NCBI GenBank assembly: GCA_016217725.1
Contig: JACRHB010000066.1
Location: forward strand, 1 to 39,417
Length of the DNA: 39,417 bases
Direction: 5' to 3'
Source of the DNA: Nitrospirota bacterium
GTDB lineage: Bacteria; Nitrospirota; Thermodesulfovibrionia; UBA6902
The position numbers and the translations under genes were made by a program. This document shows, in pieces, positions 1 to 8,423 of this stretch. Numbering within the stretch: the stretch's first letter is position 1; each line of letters begins with the position of its first letter. The notes under the pieces were generated by a model. It was not told the origin of the DNA. It did not search any database and saw only the letters and a list, made by a program, of their open reading frames with translations.

Positions 1-159
1 GTATATCAGAGAAAATAAATTAAGTCAATATATATTATGCCATTAGGCACTACATCGGGCTTTTCCGCCTTCCCTGTCTTAATCTCTTGTTTTTGCTGCG
101 TTTTCTTTTTTAGCTTGCTGGTTTATATATGAAGTCGGGATAGATGCTATCTTTCATTA

Positions 160-238
160 GGGTCTCCTTTTTGTGTTAGGTTTTTAACTGCTAATTAAAT
201 AAGCTAACACGAATAATGCCTTGCATTAAAGGAGACCC
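160..238. repeat. Long imperfect hairpin
   Basis: gggtctccttt (160-170) pairs perfectly with aaaggagaccc (228-238); inner gtgttag (173-179) pairs with ctaacac (204-210). Confidence 0.55.
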
Positions 239-422
239 CTTTCTTATTTTATCGGGAATGACGGTTCAAATACTGAGTTTATGGACAGACTCTATCTGGA
301 ATTTGAGCTTTGTTATTTGAGATTGATATTGTTGTCATCGGAACAGAGTTCCCCATGAATAATCAGGGCTAACGGGGTTTACATTTATACCCTGAAATAC
401 ATTACAATAGCAGATATAAACG

Positions 423-1349
423 ATGTCCACGCTGATTAATTGCATAATTACATTTACAGTCCTCATTTCTATAAATATCCTCCCGGGCAAAGCTTTCGCA
501 TTAGAGTGCATCAACACGAAATTCCTTTTTGACATCAAGCCTGACGCCGATCAGCCGAGCGACCTCGCCGTAGCGCCGAATGGAGACATCTACATTGTAG
601 ACGGCGTTAACAACAGGATAGACGTTGTGGACGGAAACGGCGGGTGGAAATTTGATTTCGGCACGGAAGGCGTTGAAAAAGGACAATTCAACAGGCCACT
701 TGGAATAGATATCTCCGACAGCGGGAGCGTCTTTATCGCCGACACCGGAAATCACAGGATCCAGGTATTTGACCTCAAGGGCAATTTCCTTAATATGTTT
801 GCGGTCAAGACCGGCTCCGCGCAGACAAAGTCGGATCCCGTCGACGTCGCAGCCTCTAAAATAAAAAATTATCTTTACGTCTCCGACAACGACAACCATA
901 AGATAAGGGTATACAGCCAGAACGGCGCCTTTGAATTCGAGTGGGGGAAATTCGGAGAAGAAAGCGGCGAGTTCAGATACCCGGGGATCATGACGATAAA
1001 TCAATTTAATGAAGCGCTTGTCGTAGACGTACTAAACACAAGGGTACAGAAATTCGACCCCTTTGGAAAGTATATCTCCACCATCGGCGCATGGGGCGTG
1101 CTTCCCGGCAGGTTTTTCAGACCCAAGGGGGTTGCGGTGGACAAGCAGAACAGGGTATTTATAAGCGACAGCTATATGGGTGTGATACAGGTTTTCACCG
1201 ACCTGGGACGCTTTTTAGGAGTTGTCTGCGAGAACAATGAAAAGAAGGTTTTTAATACGCCTGTCGGACTTGTTATTGATAAGAATAACAGATTGCTGGT
1301 GGTGGAAATGAGGAGCAACAAGGTAACGGTTGTCAAGATATTGGAATGA
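423..1349 (+). CDS. Secreted NHL-repeat protein
   Basis: ORF with signal peptide-like N-terminus and repeated PxGIxxxxxGxxxIADTGNHRIQVF-type NHL blades. Confidence 0.85.
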   Translation: MSTLINCIITFTVLISINILPGKAFALECINTKFLFDIKPDADQPSDLAVAPNGDIYIVDGVNNRIDVVDGNGGWKFDFGTEGVEKGQFNRPLGIDISDSGSVFIADTGNHRIQVFDLKGNFLNMFAVKTGSAQTKSDPVDVAASKIKNYLYVSDNDNHKIRVYSQNGAFEFEWGKFGEESGEFRYPGIMTINQFNEALVVDVLNTRVQKFDPFGKYISTIGAWGVLPGRFFRPKGVAVDKQNRVFISDSYMGVIQVFTDLGRFLGVVCENNEKKVFNTPVGLVIDKNNRLLVVEMRSNKVTVVKILE

Positions 1350-1362
1350 AGGCAGCAGATCA

Positions 1363-1407
1363 GTTGTTAGTTGTTAGTTGTTAGTCTAAAAACTAAAAAC
1401 TGAAAAC
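1363..1407. repeat. Heptanucleotide tandem repeats
   Basis: gttgtta x3 followed by aaaaact-type units directly upstream of the cytochrome gene. Confidence 0.6.
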
Positions 1408-1431
1408 TTCTGTCATTTGGACTTTAAATTC

Positions 1432-3687
1432 ATGCAGACTACATTAGAAAAATTCATCATAGCCTTCTTCATCATGCTCATTGCCGCCCCGGTTTTTGCT
1501 TTAGAGATGTCTTCAAAGAGAGACTGCGTCGTCTGCCACATTGAGTGGATGGACGACTTCAGGACCGATAAGGAGACGCTTGTTGAGTGGAAACCCGGCA
1601 ATGTCCTGATGAAAGATACGCAGGGCGTCGTCAGCTCCGAGGAGATATGCTTCAGTTGTCATGACGGCTATGTTAAAGACTCCCGCCATATTGTCTGGAA
1701 ATACAACCGGCATCCGGTTTTTGTAAAACCCTCTAAAAACGTTACCATCCCTGCCGAGCTGCCCCTCAGCGTTAAAGACGAGATCTACTGCGGCACCTGC
1801 CATTCCGCTCACGGCAAAGGGGCTGCCCCTCACGGCGACGCATATGGACGCACCGCCGTTTACAGGGAAGAAAATATCGATTCAAGTCTATGCGAAATGT
1901 GCCACAGGAACGAGGCTTCCTACAAGTTTTCGAACAGCCATCCCGTACATACGACGGCGATGAAATTGCCGGAGCGGCTTTTTTCGCTGGGCAGCAGAAA
2001 GGCCTCCGACCCGAATAAAGTGATCTGCCAAACCTGCCACAAGGTGCATGGAGCAAGGGGAGAAAAGATATTGATAGTCGACAACAAAGGCTCGGATTTG
2101 TGCGCAATGTGTCATGAGAAGCAGAAATCCCTGATCGATACGAAGCACGACCTGCGCATAACCATTCCCGACGAAAAAAACATGAAACAGAGAGCGCCGT
2201 CCGAATCAGGACCGTGCAGCGCATGCCATACGCCGCATAATTCCTCAGGGAAAAAATTATGGGCGAGGAGCATTAAATCGGGCAACCCTGCAACCCAGAT
2301 GTGCCTTACATGCCACGGTGAAGACACTGCTTACAAGTTAAAGCGCACCGGCAAATATTCACATCCCATAAATATCGAGCTTCGGATAAAAGAAGTGAGC
2401 ATGGAAGATATACCCCTCTTTTCAGAGGATGGAGCGAAGAACCCGGAAGGCAGGGTCCAGTGTTTTACCTGCCATAACGTTCATACGTGGGATCCCGATT
2501 CTCCGACAAATAAAGGGGGCAAAGACGTCGAGGGAGACGCGACCAACAGCTTTCTCAGGACGTCCAACGTCTCATCGGTCCTTTGTTTGAAGTGCCACAC
2601 CGACAAGCAGCAAATAATAACTTCCGACCACAACCTCGAGGTAACCGCCCCGGAAGAAAAGAACGTTCAGGGCGTTAACGCAGTTGTCTCAGGGCCATGC
2701 GGTGTATGTCATATACCGCACAATGCGGCGGCGGACCACCTCTGGGCCAAAAACCTTTCGGGAGACACCGATTTTGTAACCCAGTTATGTACGGCCTGTC
2801 ACAATGAAAACGGCTCGGCAAAAGCGAAGCTTATAGGAGAGAACTATCATCCCGTGGACGTCACCCTGAAAAAACTCAATATCACTACGACGCTGCCCCG
2901 TTATGACAGTGAAGGCAACAGGAAAGACGACGGTAAAACAGTATGCCTGACCTGTCATGACCCGCATGTATGGGATCCGGGCAAACCTGTTTTGAGCTAT
3001 GCGTTTAAAAATATGGAAGGCGACGCAACCAACAGCTTCTTGAGGAAGAGCAACTTCCCGGCGTCTGATTTATGTAAGGCCTGTCATGCGGATAAGGCGT
3101 TTGTAGACGGAACGGAGCATGACCTGAGCGTCACCGCCCCTGAAGCCAAGAACCTGCTCGGACAGACGGCAAGGGAATCCGGAACTTGCGGGGCCTGCCA
3201 TCTCGTGCACAACAGCCCTAATAAGCTGAAGCTCTGGGCCAGGCCGTACGGCCTCGTCACACCCGAAGACGATACGATCAATGCTTTATGTGCGAGCTGT
3301 CATTCAAGAGGGGATATAGCCGGGAATAAAATCCCGATCACTGCAACCCATCCTGAGGGAAAACTGATAAACAACGTCCTGCGCAGCAACAAGGATTCAA
3401 TAGATTACGCCCCGATATTCGATAAAAAGACAGGCAAGGATACGAACGTCGGCAATATATCCTGTCCCACCTGTCACAACGCCCACCAATGGAGCCCTCT
3501 ATTAAAGGATAAAGGTAAATACGTAACGCTGGAAGGCAACGTGACAAACAGCTTCTTAAGAAACGTCAGCTATGATAATATCTGCATCGACTGCCACGGC
3601 TTCGACGCCCTCTTCAGGTATAAATATTTTCACGATCCTGAAGAAAGGGTAGAGACGCCTCAGGATATGATCAGAGTAATCAAATAA
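1432..3687 (+). CDS. Multiheme cytochrome c (18 CXXCH), doubled-CXXCH type, with internal tandem modules
   Basis: I count 18 CXXCH motifs; signal peptide; repeated module CxxCH..H(D/N)L..P(E/D)xKN..SGxCxxCHxxHN..LWA(R/K). ATG at 1432 preferred over the listed TTG at 1417. Confidence 0.92.
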   Translation: MQTTLEKFIIAFFIMLIAAPVFALEMSSKRDCVVCHIEWMDDFRTDKETLVEWKPGNVLMKDTQGVVSSEEICFSCHDGYVKDSRHIVWKYNRHPVFVKPSKNVTIPAELPLSVKDEIYCGTCHSAHGKGAAPHGDAYGRTAVYREENIDSSLCEMCHRNEASYKFSNSHPVHTTAMKLPERLFSLGSRKASDPNKVICQTCHKVHGARGEKILIVDNKGSDLCAMCHEKQKSLIDTKHDLRITIPDEKNMKQRAPSESGPCSACHTPHNSSGKKLWARSIKSGNPATQMCLTCHGEDTAYKLKRTGKYSHPINIELRIKEVSMEDIPLFSEDGAKNPEGRVQCFTCHNVHTWDPDSPTNKGGKDVEGDATNSFLRTSNVSSVLCLKCHTDKQQIITSDHNLEVTAPEEKNVQGVNAVVSGPCGVCHIPHNAAADHLWAKNLSGDTDFVTQLCTACHNENGSAKAKLIGENYHPVDVTLKKLNITTTLPRYDSEGNRKDDGKTVCLTCHDPHVWDPGKPVLSYAFKNMEGDATNSFLRKSNFPASDLCKACHADKAFVDGTEHDLSVTAPEAKNLLGQTARESGTCGACHLVHNSPNKLKLWARPYGLVTPEDDTINALCASCHSRGDIAGNKIPITATHPEGKLINNVLRSNKDSIDYAPIFDKKTGKDTNVGNISCPTCHNAHQWSPLLKDKGKYVTLEGNVTNSFLRNVSYDNICIDCHGFDALFRYKYFHDPEERVETPQDMIRVIK

Positions 3688-3780
3688 GCTTTGCAATAAG
3701 CCGCAAAATAGTCAAAAAATATCCGAAACCTCCACCACCCCTCCTTGTCCTTGATTTCTACCTGTAACTGAATGGATGCA

Positions 3781-3942
3781 AAACGATGTAACCCTTCAGT
3801 TACGGGATGTCACCTGTCATTCTGAGGAGCGAAGCGACGAAGAATCTCCTGCTTTATTAACGCGTTGAGATTCTTCGCTTCGCTCAGAATGACAATGTCA
3901 GACACTATTGCCACCCATAACTGAGGTGTTACAAAACGATCG
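3781..3942. mobile_element. MITE-like nested inverted repeat
   Basis: Inner arms tgtcattctgaggagcgaagcgacgaagaatctc / gagattcttcgcttcgctcagaatgacaa; outer imperfect arms around tgtaacccttcagttacggg / cccataactgaggtgttaca. Confidence 0.65.
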
Positions 3943-3951
3943 ATTTTTTTC

Positions 3952-3998
3952 TTGACAAATCCATATGATTATGATTCAATTGATTCAATTGAATCAAT
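3952..3998 (+). promoter_or_regulatory. Candidate promoter with 20-bp palindromic operator
   Basis: TTGACA at 3952-3957, 17-nt spacer, weak -10 TTCAAT at 3975-3980; overlapped by perfect palindrome attgattcaattgaatcaat (3979-3998), 20 nt before ATG 4018. Confidence 0.5.
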
Positions 3999-4017
3999 AA
4001 AACGGAGGATATAAAGC

Positions 4018-4245
4018 ATGACTGATTTCAACAATGAAGTGTTGAAGGCTTATGTCAGGGGTATCTTCAGTAAGTATGAAAATTGTTTGCTTGGCGACGG
4101 GCAATTACAGGAGATCATGGAAGATCACGGATTTGATTATATTGATCACAATTGCTGCGACGGCTTCTGTCCCGACTGCGGGCGGATGCTCAACTGCGAG
4201 GCATATGAGGAATTAAAAGAAGAGTGGGAAGGGTTTTACGTATGA
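4018..4245 (+). CDS. Small acidic Cys-rich protein (CCDGFCPDCG)
   Basis: 75-aa ORF with ggagg RBS and clustered cysteines. Confidence 0.65.
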   Translation: MTDFNNEVLKAYVRGIFSKYENCLLGDGQLQEIMEDHGFDYIDHNCCDGFCPDCGRMLNCEAYEELKEEWEGFYV

Positions 4246-4282
4246 AAATGTTTTTAAAAACCTTTAACTCATGGAGGTGGAC

Positions 4283-4651
4283 ATGAGGGCCTTAACAATC
4301 ATCGCCTCGGGAATATTAGCTGTTTCATTAATCGGTCTTCAGGGGGACTTCCCGGCCTCATGGAGTATTTTTTTAATTTCGCTTTTACTTTTAGTTGGCG
4401 TGTTAATCAGAAAATGCGCAATTTGCCTGCTGGAATCAAAGGCCATATACGACCCCGACAGGGTTCTTGGGAGCAAGAAGCCTTTTTATACAAACAGAAA
4501 GAAATGGGCCTGCATACGTGAAAAGGCGCTTATACATAAAGAAGGGCAGGATGAATTCTGCCGGTTCCTTGATTTCATCAAGCCCTATTACCTTACCGAC
4601 CGGAAGGTTGAATTTCTGCACGATGAAGGGACGGAAATCGCGGGCCTATGA
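4283..4651 (+). CDS. Small membrane protein of unknown function
   Basis: ORF with hydrophobic N-terminal half; ATG 4283 follows ggaggt RBS (listed start 4271). Confidence 0.6.
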   Translation: MRALTIIASGILAVSLIGLQGDFPASWSIFLISLLLLVGVLIRKCAICLLESKAIYDPDRVLGSKKPFYTNRKKWACIREKALIHKEGQDEFCRFLDFIKPYYLTDRKVEFLHDEGTEIAGL

Positions 4652-4797
4652 AATTTATTAAAAGGGAAAAGCCGGGTAAAGAGAAGACCGCTGCTTTTCA
4701 TAAAGCGTTCAATCCGGATTGGAACGCGCTGAGCGGGAATGTGGATGTGAAGGAGTATTTTAAACCTGAATTAAGCAATTATCCTAAAAACGGCAGT
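4648..4797 (+). pseudogene. C-terminal remnant of a DUF1848-like protein
   Basis: GKEKTAAFHKAFNPDWNALSGNVDVKEY matches the C-terminus of the 15147-16232 protein (DKEKAVAFHSAFNPDWNALDTNIDVEEY). Confidence 0.7.
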
Positions 4798-4798
4798 T

Positions 4799-4929
4799 GG
4801 ACGCAGAGTTGCGCAGATGGCGCAGATTATTTAATGAGTTGCAAGAATTCCCGTTTCAACTTTCGGGTGAATTATGAAATTAGCATAACTTTTTGTTTTA
4901 TCGATTTTTATCTGCGTTCATCTGCGTCC
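4799..4929. mobile_element. MITE-like inverted repeat
   Basis: ggacgcagagttgcgcagatggcgcagat at one end, atctgcgttcatctgcgtcc at the other; inner cccg/cggg hairpin. Confidence 0.6.
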
Positions 4930-4955
4930 AAATGCTTTTTATAGGATTATTGATT

Positions 4956-5516
4956 ATGCAGACATACAACATTTACCAACTACTGAAGGAAGAACTCGGC
5001 AACGGCTCCAGTGATCTCGTCACCCGCAAGTCGGGGCAGGTGATACGCGAGCGGATTGAGCGGGACATCGAGAATGAAAAGGACGGCGAGGTCATCGCCC
5101 TCGATTTCTCGAAGATCGGGGTCATCGATTATTCCTGCGCCGACGAGATCGTCGCCAAGCTCATTTCCCGTCTCCTCAGCGGAGAATACGGAGACAAATA
5201 CATTACCTTGACAGGGCTGAATCATAATCAAAAAGAAAATATTGAAGTAGCCGTCGAAAGGAAAGGGCTGGCCGTCATTGCTGAGATGGATGACGGAAAA
5301 AAGGGACTTATCGGGGACCTTAATAATTATCTTAAAGATACGTTCGATGCAATACAGAAGAACGGGAAGATAACCGCGAAAGAGCTTTCGGAGATCAAGA
5401 AGCTCGAGGCCAATACCAGCGGCACCCGGTTGTTGAACCTTCATAAGAAACGCCTTGTAAAAAAGACGGACGAAATCAGAAACGGCGTAAGGGTATGGGT
5501 GTATGAGAAGTTGTGA
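4956..5516 (+). CDS. STAS-like (DUF4325-type) protein with C-terminal winged-helix-like region
   Basis: VIALDFSKIGVIDYSCADEIVAKL resembles a STAS/DUF4325 core; likely ATG at 4956. Confidence 0.65.
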   Translation: MQTYNIYQLLKEELGNGSSDLVTRKSGQVIRERIERDIENEKDGEVIALDFSKIGVIDYSCADEIVAKLISRLLSGEYGDKYITLTGLNHNQKENIEVAVERKGLAVIAEMDDGKKGLIGDLNNYLKDTFDAIQKNGKITAKELSEIKKLEANTSGTRLLNLHKKRLVKKTDEIRNGVRVWVYEKL

Positions 5517-5621
5517 GAGAGAGAAGGTTTTCAGTAATTTGCAGTATGCAGATCATTGCAATATAGTATTCCAATTGGTATTCTATTATTGCCAATAACA
5601 GTATTACAAGGAGGCGATAAG

Positions 5622-5897
5622 ATGCCTGTAACCAAACTTGGAATAAGTTTTCCATCAGACCTTATTGAAGAAGTGGACAGTCTGTCGAAGTTATTAAAAA
5701 AGAGCAGGAGCGAGGTTATCAGAGTGGCCATTACAAGGATGCTCAATGATTATAAAAAGCAGCAGGCTGTTGAAAAGGCGGAGAAGATTTACAGAGAAAT
5801 AGCAGAAGACGACAGGCGTCTTGCAGAAGATTTTTTGAGCATCTGCGCCGAGCCTTCCGTAGAGTATAAAGCCGGCAGAAGGGCAAAAAGCAAATGA
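5622..5897 (+). CDS. Ribbon-helix-helix antitoxin
   Basis: RHH pattern (KLGISFPSDLIEEVDSLSKLLKKSRSEVIRVAI); ggaggcgata RBS; ATGA-type overlap with the following toxin. Confidence 0.82.
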   Translation: MPVTKLGISFPSDLIEEVDSLSKLLKKSRSEVIRVAITRMLNDYKKQQAVEKAEKIYREIAEDDRRLAEDFLSICAEPSVEYKAGRRAKSK

Positions 5898-6253
5898 ACC
5901 ATCCCAAAAGAGGCGAAATATATTTTCTTGATTTCAGCCCGTCAAAAGGCAGGGAGATGAAAGGTCCGCATCCTGCGCTTGTTATTCAGAATGATATTGC
6001 AAACAAGGTAAGCGGTCTTACAATAGTCGCCGCTATAACAAGCAACCTGAAGGTGGCTGAGCTTCCCGTTGGTGTATTAATAACCTCCGAAGAAAGCGGT
6101 TTACCGAAAAAGTCGGTAATTCACCTCGGACAGATTTATACCATTGATAAAGAAAGGCTTCGTAATCTTGCCGGAACACTTTCCAAGCAAAAGATGTCTG
6201 AGGCTGATGAAGCAATCAAGGTCAGTCTAGGGCTAAAGGAGTTTTGGGAATGA
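5894..6253 (+). CDS. MazF/PemK-family toxin
   Basis: KRGEIYFLDFSPSKGREMKGPHPALVIQND, SVIHLGQIYTIDKERL are PemK/MazF motifs. Confidence 0.88.
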   Translation: MNHPKRGEIYFLDFSPSKGREMKGPHPALVIQNDIANKVSGLTIVAAITSNLKVAELPVGVLITSEESGLPKKSVIHLGQIYTIDKERLRNLAGTLSKQKMSEADEAIKVSLGLKEFWE

Positions 6254-6260
6254 AGGGCTG

Positions 6261-6336
6261 AATTTCCCCTCTAAGCAAGAGGGGATCAAGGGGTGTGTTT
6301 CCCCCCTTTGACAAAGAGGGGTTGGGGAGATTTTTT
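6261..6336. repeat. cccctct/agagggg palindromic repeat, intergenic copy
   Basis: cccctctaagcaagaggggatcaaggggtgtgtttcccccctttgacaaagagggg. Confidence 0.6.
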
Positions 6337-6410
6337 AATGAGATTCATTGACCGGAAGGCGAATAAGGGAGCGTTTAAGGTAGTGAGAGAGGGAAGAGGA
6401 CATATTTAAC

Positions 6411-6539
6411 ATGAAGCAAAAATTGACGATTGACATTTTGATTAAAGAAGCTAAAGCGTTTTGCGAAGCTGAATCACGGTTTGAGAATGAAGACGTTGAG
6501 GGAATCATTCCTATCGTCAGGAAATCAGGGAAGAGATAA
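6411..6539 (+). CDS. 42-aa ORF, possible truncated partner of the downstream methyltransferase
   Basis: MKQKLTIDILIKEAKAFCEAESRFENEDVEGIIPIVRKSGKR*; stop is immediately before ATG 6541. Confidence 0.4.
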   Translation: MKQKLTIDILIKEAKAFCEAESRFENEDVEGIIPIVRKSGKR

Positions 6540-6540
6540 T

Positions 6541-8352
6541 ATGCAATCCGCAATAAAAAACATACAACATGCCACATTAGATTTACTGACTGACAGGATT
6601 GGCAGAATTACAGATTATCGTGAAGCCAATAAAATATTGTATGGTTTATCCGGCATTAATAGCTTCTTCAGGCATCAGGAAGATTTCTCAACCATGTTGG
6701 AGTTCCTTAAGCCGTCTTATGTGGTCTGTGAAGGCTCTGACCGGCGCGAGTATGGAGACTACCAGACGCCTCCTGAATTAAGCGATTCAATATGGTTACA
6801 TCTAAAGGCGGAAGGGATATCGCCTGATGTAATCATCGAGCCTACTTTCGGCAAAGGCTCTTTCATCATATCCTCATTAAAATATTTTCAGGAGATAAGG
6901 AAGATTTACGGGATTGAAATCCATGAACCTTATTACTGGCAAACAAAATTCGCCATCCTCGAATTATTTATACATGGCTCCTTAATAAATAAACCGGATA
7001 TCTACCTTTACCATGACAATATCTTCAAATTCGATTTTAAAGAAATAACAGCGTCATCTGAAGATGGCGATATCTTGATACTCGGCAATCCTCCCTGGGT
7101 CACCAATTCCGAATTGGGAAGCTTGAACTCAGGCAACTTGCCGGAAAAGAGCAATCTGAAATCTCTTAACGGTCTTGACGCCATAACCGGAAAAGGAAAC
7201 TTTGACATCTGCGAGTACGTTATTTTAATGATGCTCAAGTCATTTCCAAAATGCAAAGGTCATCTGGCCATGCTGACAAAGAATTCCGTAATCAGGAATT
7301 TAATCTATGATCTCCCGTCAATGAAATACGGCATCGGCAGCATGACCGCATTTAAAATTGATGCAAAAAAGTATTTTAACGCCGCTGTAGAGGCTTCTTT
7401 GTTTAAATGCAGTCTGGATGGAAACGATAAGGATATATCGTGTCGTTGTAAAGTCTCATCGTTTATCAGCCCGCAATCGATTAAAAACACCTTCGGATGG
7501 GTTAACGGAAAATTTGTCTCCGATACGGTTTTGTATGAGCATAATAAAAAGTATGACGGCGTCTCTCCATTCATCTGGCGGCAGGGCATAAAACATGACT
7601 GCTCAAATGTCATGGAGCTTGAAATGCTGCCCAACAGTAAATATCGCAATGGGTTTGGACAGGAAACAGATATCGAAGATGAACTGATATACGGGTTGAT
7701 AAAAAGCTCAGATTTGAATTCCCCGGTAATAACGCAGCTCAGGAAATATGTAATCGTAACACAGAGAATGATCGGCGAAAGCACAACCTATATAGAATAT
7801 AAATTTCCAAAACTTCATCAATACTTGACAGAGAACAAACATCATTTCGACCAGAGGAAATCAAGTATTTATAAAAACAAACCGTTGTTTTCAATATTCG
7901 GAGTGGGAGAGTATTCTTTTAAACCGTATAAAGTTGCAATCTCCGGTCTATATAAGCGCTCAACCTTTTCTCTGATATTGCCTGTGAACGGCAAGCCTCT
8001 TATGCTGGATGATACATGCTATCATTTGGGTTTCGACAACATAACCGAAACTGTTTTTGTTTGGGCTATTTTGAACAGCGTACATGTTCAGGAACTGCTT
8101 GCTGCAATAACATTTTTAGATGCCAAACGTCCTTATACAAAAGATGTCTTAATGAGACTCGATATCAATCAGGTCGCTTGTGACATGACCTATGAAGAAA
8201 TCGCTGCTCAGATTGAGTCATTAGACAAGGCAATGTTAGTTAATGTTAATGAAAACAAATGGATTACCTTTCGTGAACAGTTTACTAATGTTAAAGACAA
8301 AGAAGGAGATCAGCCGTCTTTGTTTGCATGTCAGAAGGGTGTGGGTGTATGA
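6541..8352 (+). CDS. Class I SAM-dependent DNA methyltransferase (NPPW type)
   Basis: EPTFGKGSFIISSL (motif I-like) and ILGNPPWVTNSELGSLNSGNLPEKSN (motif IV). ATG 6541 preferred over listed 6481. Confidence 0.85.
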   Translation: MQSAIKNIQHATLDLLTDRIGRITDYREANKILYGLSGINSFFRHQEDFSTMLEFLKPSYVVCEGSDRREYGDYQTPPELSDSIWLHLKAEGISPDVIIEPTFGKGSFIISSLKYFQEIRKIYGIEIHEPYYWQTKFAILELFIHGSLINKPDIYLYHDNIFKFDFKEITASSEDGDILILGNPPWVTNSELGSLNSGNLPEKSNLKSLNGLDAITGKGNFDICEYVILMMLKSFPKCKGHLAMLTKNSVIRNLIYDLPSMKYGIGSMTAFKIDAKKYFNAAVEASLFKCSLDGNDKDISCRCKVSSFISPQSIKNTFGWVNGKFVSDTVLYEHNKKYDGVSPFIWRQGIKHDCSNVMELEMLPNSKYRNGFGQETDIEDELIYGLIKSSDLNSPVITQLRKYVIVTQRMIGESTTYIEYKFPKLHQYLTENKHHFDQRKSSIYKNKPLFSIFGVGEYSFKPYKVAISGLYKRSTFSLILPVNGKPLMLDDTCYHLGFDNITETVFVWAILNSVHVQELLAAITFLDAKRPYTKDVLMRLDINQVACDMTYEEIAAQIESLDKAMLVNVNENKWITFREQFTNVKDKEGDQPSLFACQKGVGV

Positions 8353-8423
8353 GAGATTGTGAGGGGAAACTTTGCAAAGAATACGAATAATCAAGATATA
8401 TAATTTTAGGCAGGAGGTGCATT

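Noticed and set aside
501-1004. 167-aa minus-strand ORF inside the NHL gene
   Set aside because: Antisense to a well-supported CDS; no recognizable domain. The same applies to most listed antisense ORFs inside the cytochrome, amidohydrolase, amidase, thiC and protease genes.
1432-3687. Cytochrome repeats as a possible CRISPR-like or DNA repeat
   Set aside because: The repetition is at protein level (heme modules), with diverged nucleotides and long spacing.
3815-3895. CRISPR-like repeat
   Set aside because: Only one inverted pair; no regularly spaced direct repeats or spacers and no cas genes in the window.
5560-5600. Operator-like gtattccaattggtattcta before the TA pair
   Set aside because: Only an 8-bp palindrome (ccaattgg) and a short direct repeat; too weak alone.
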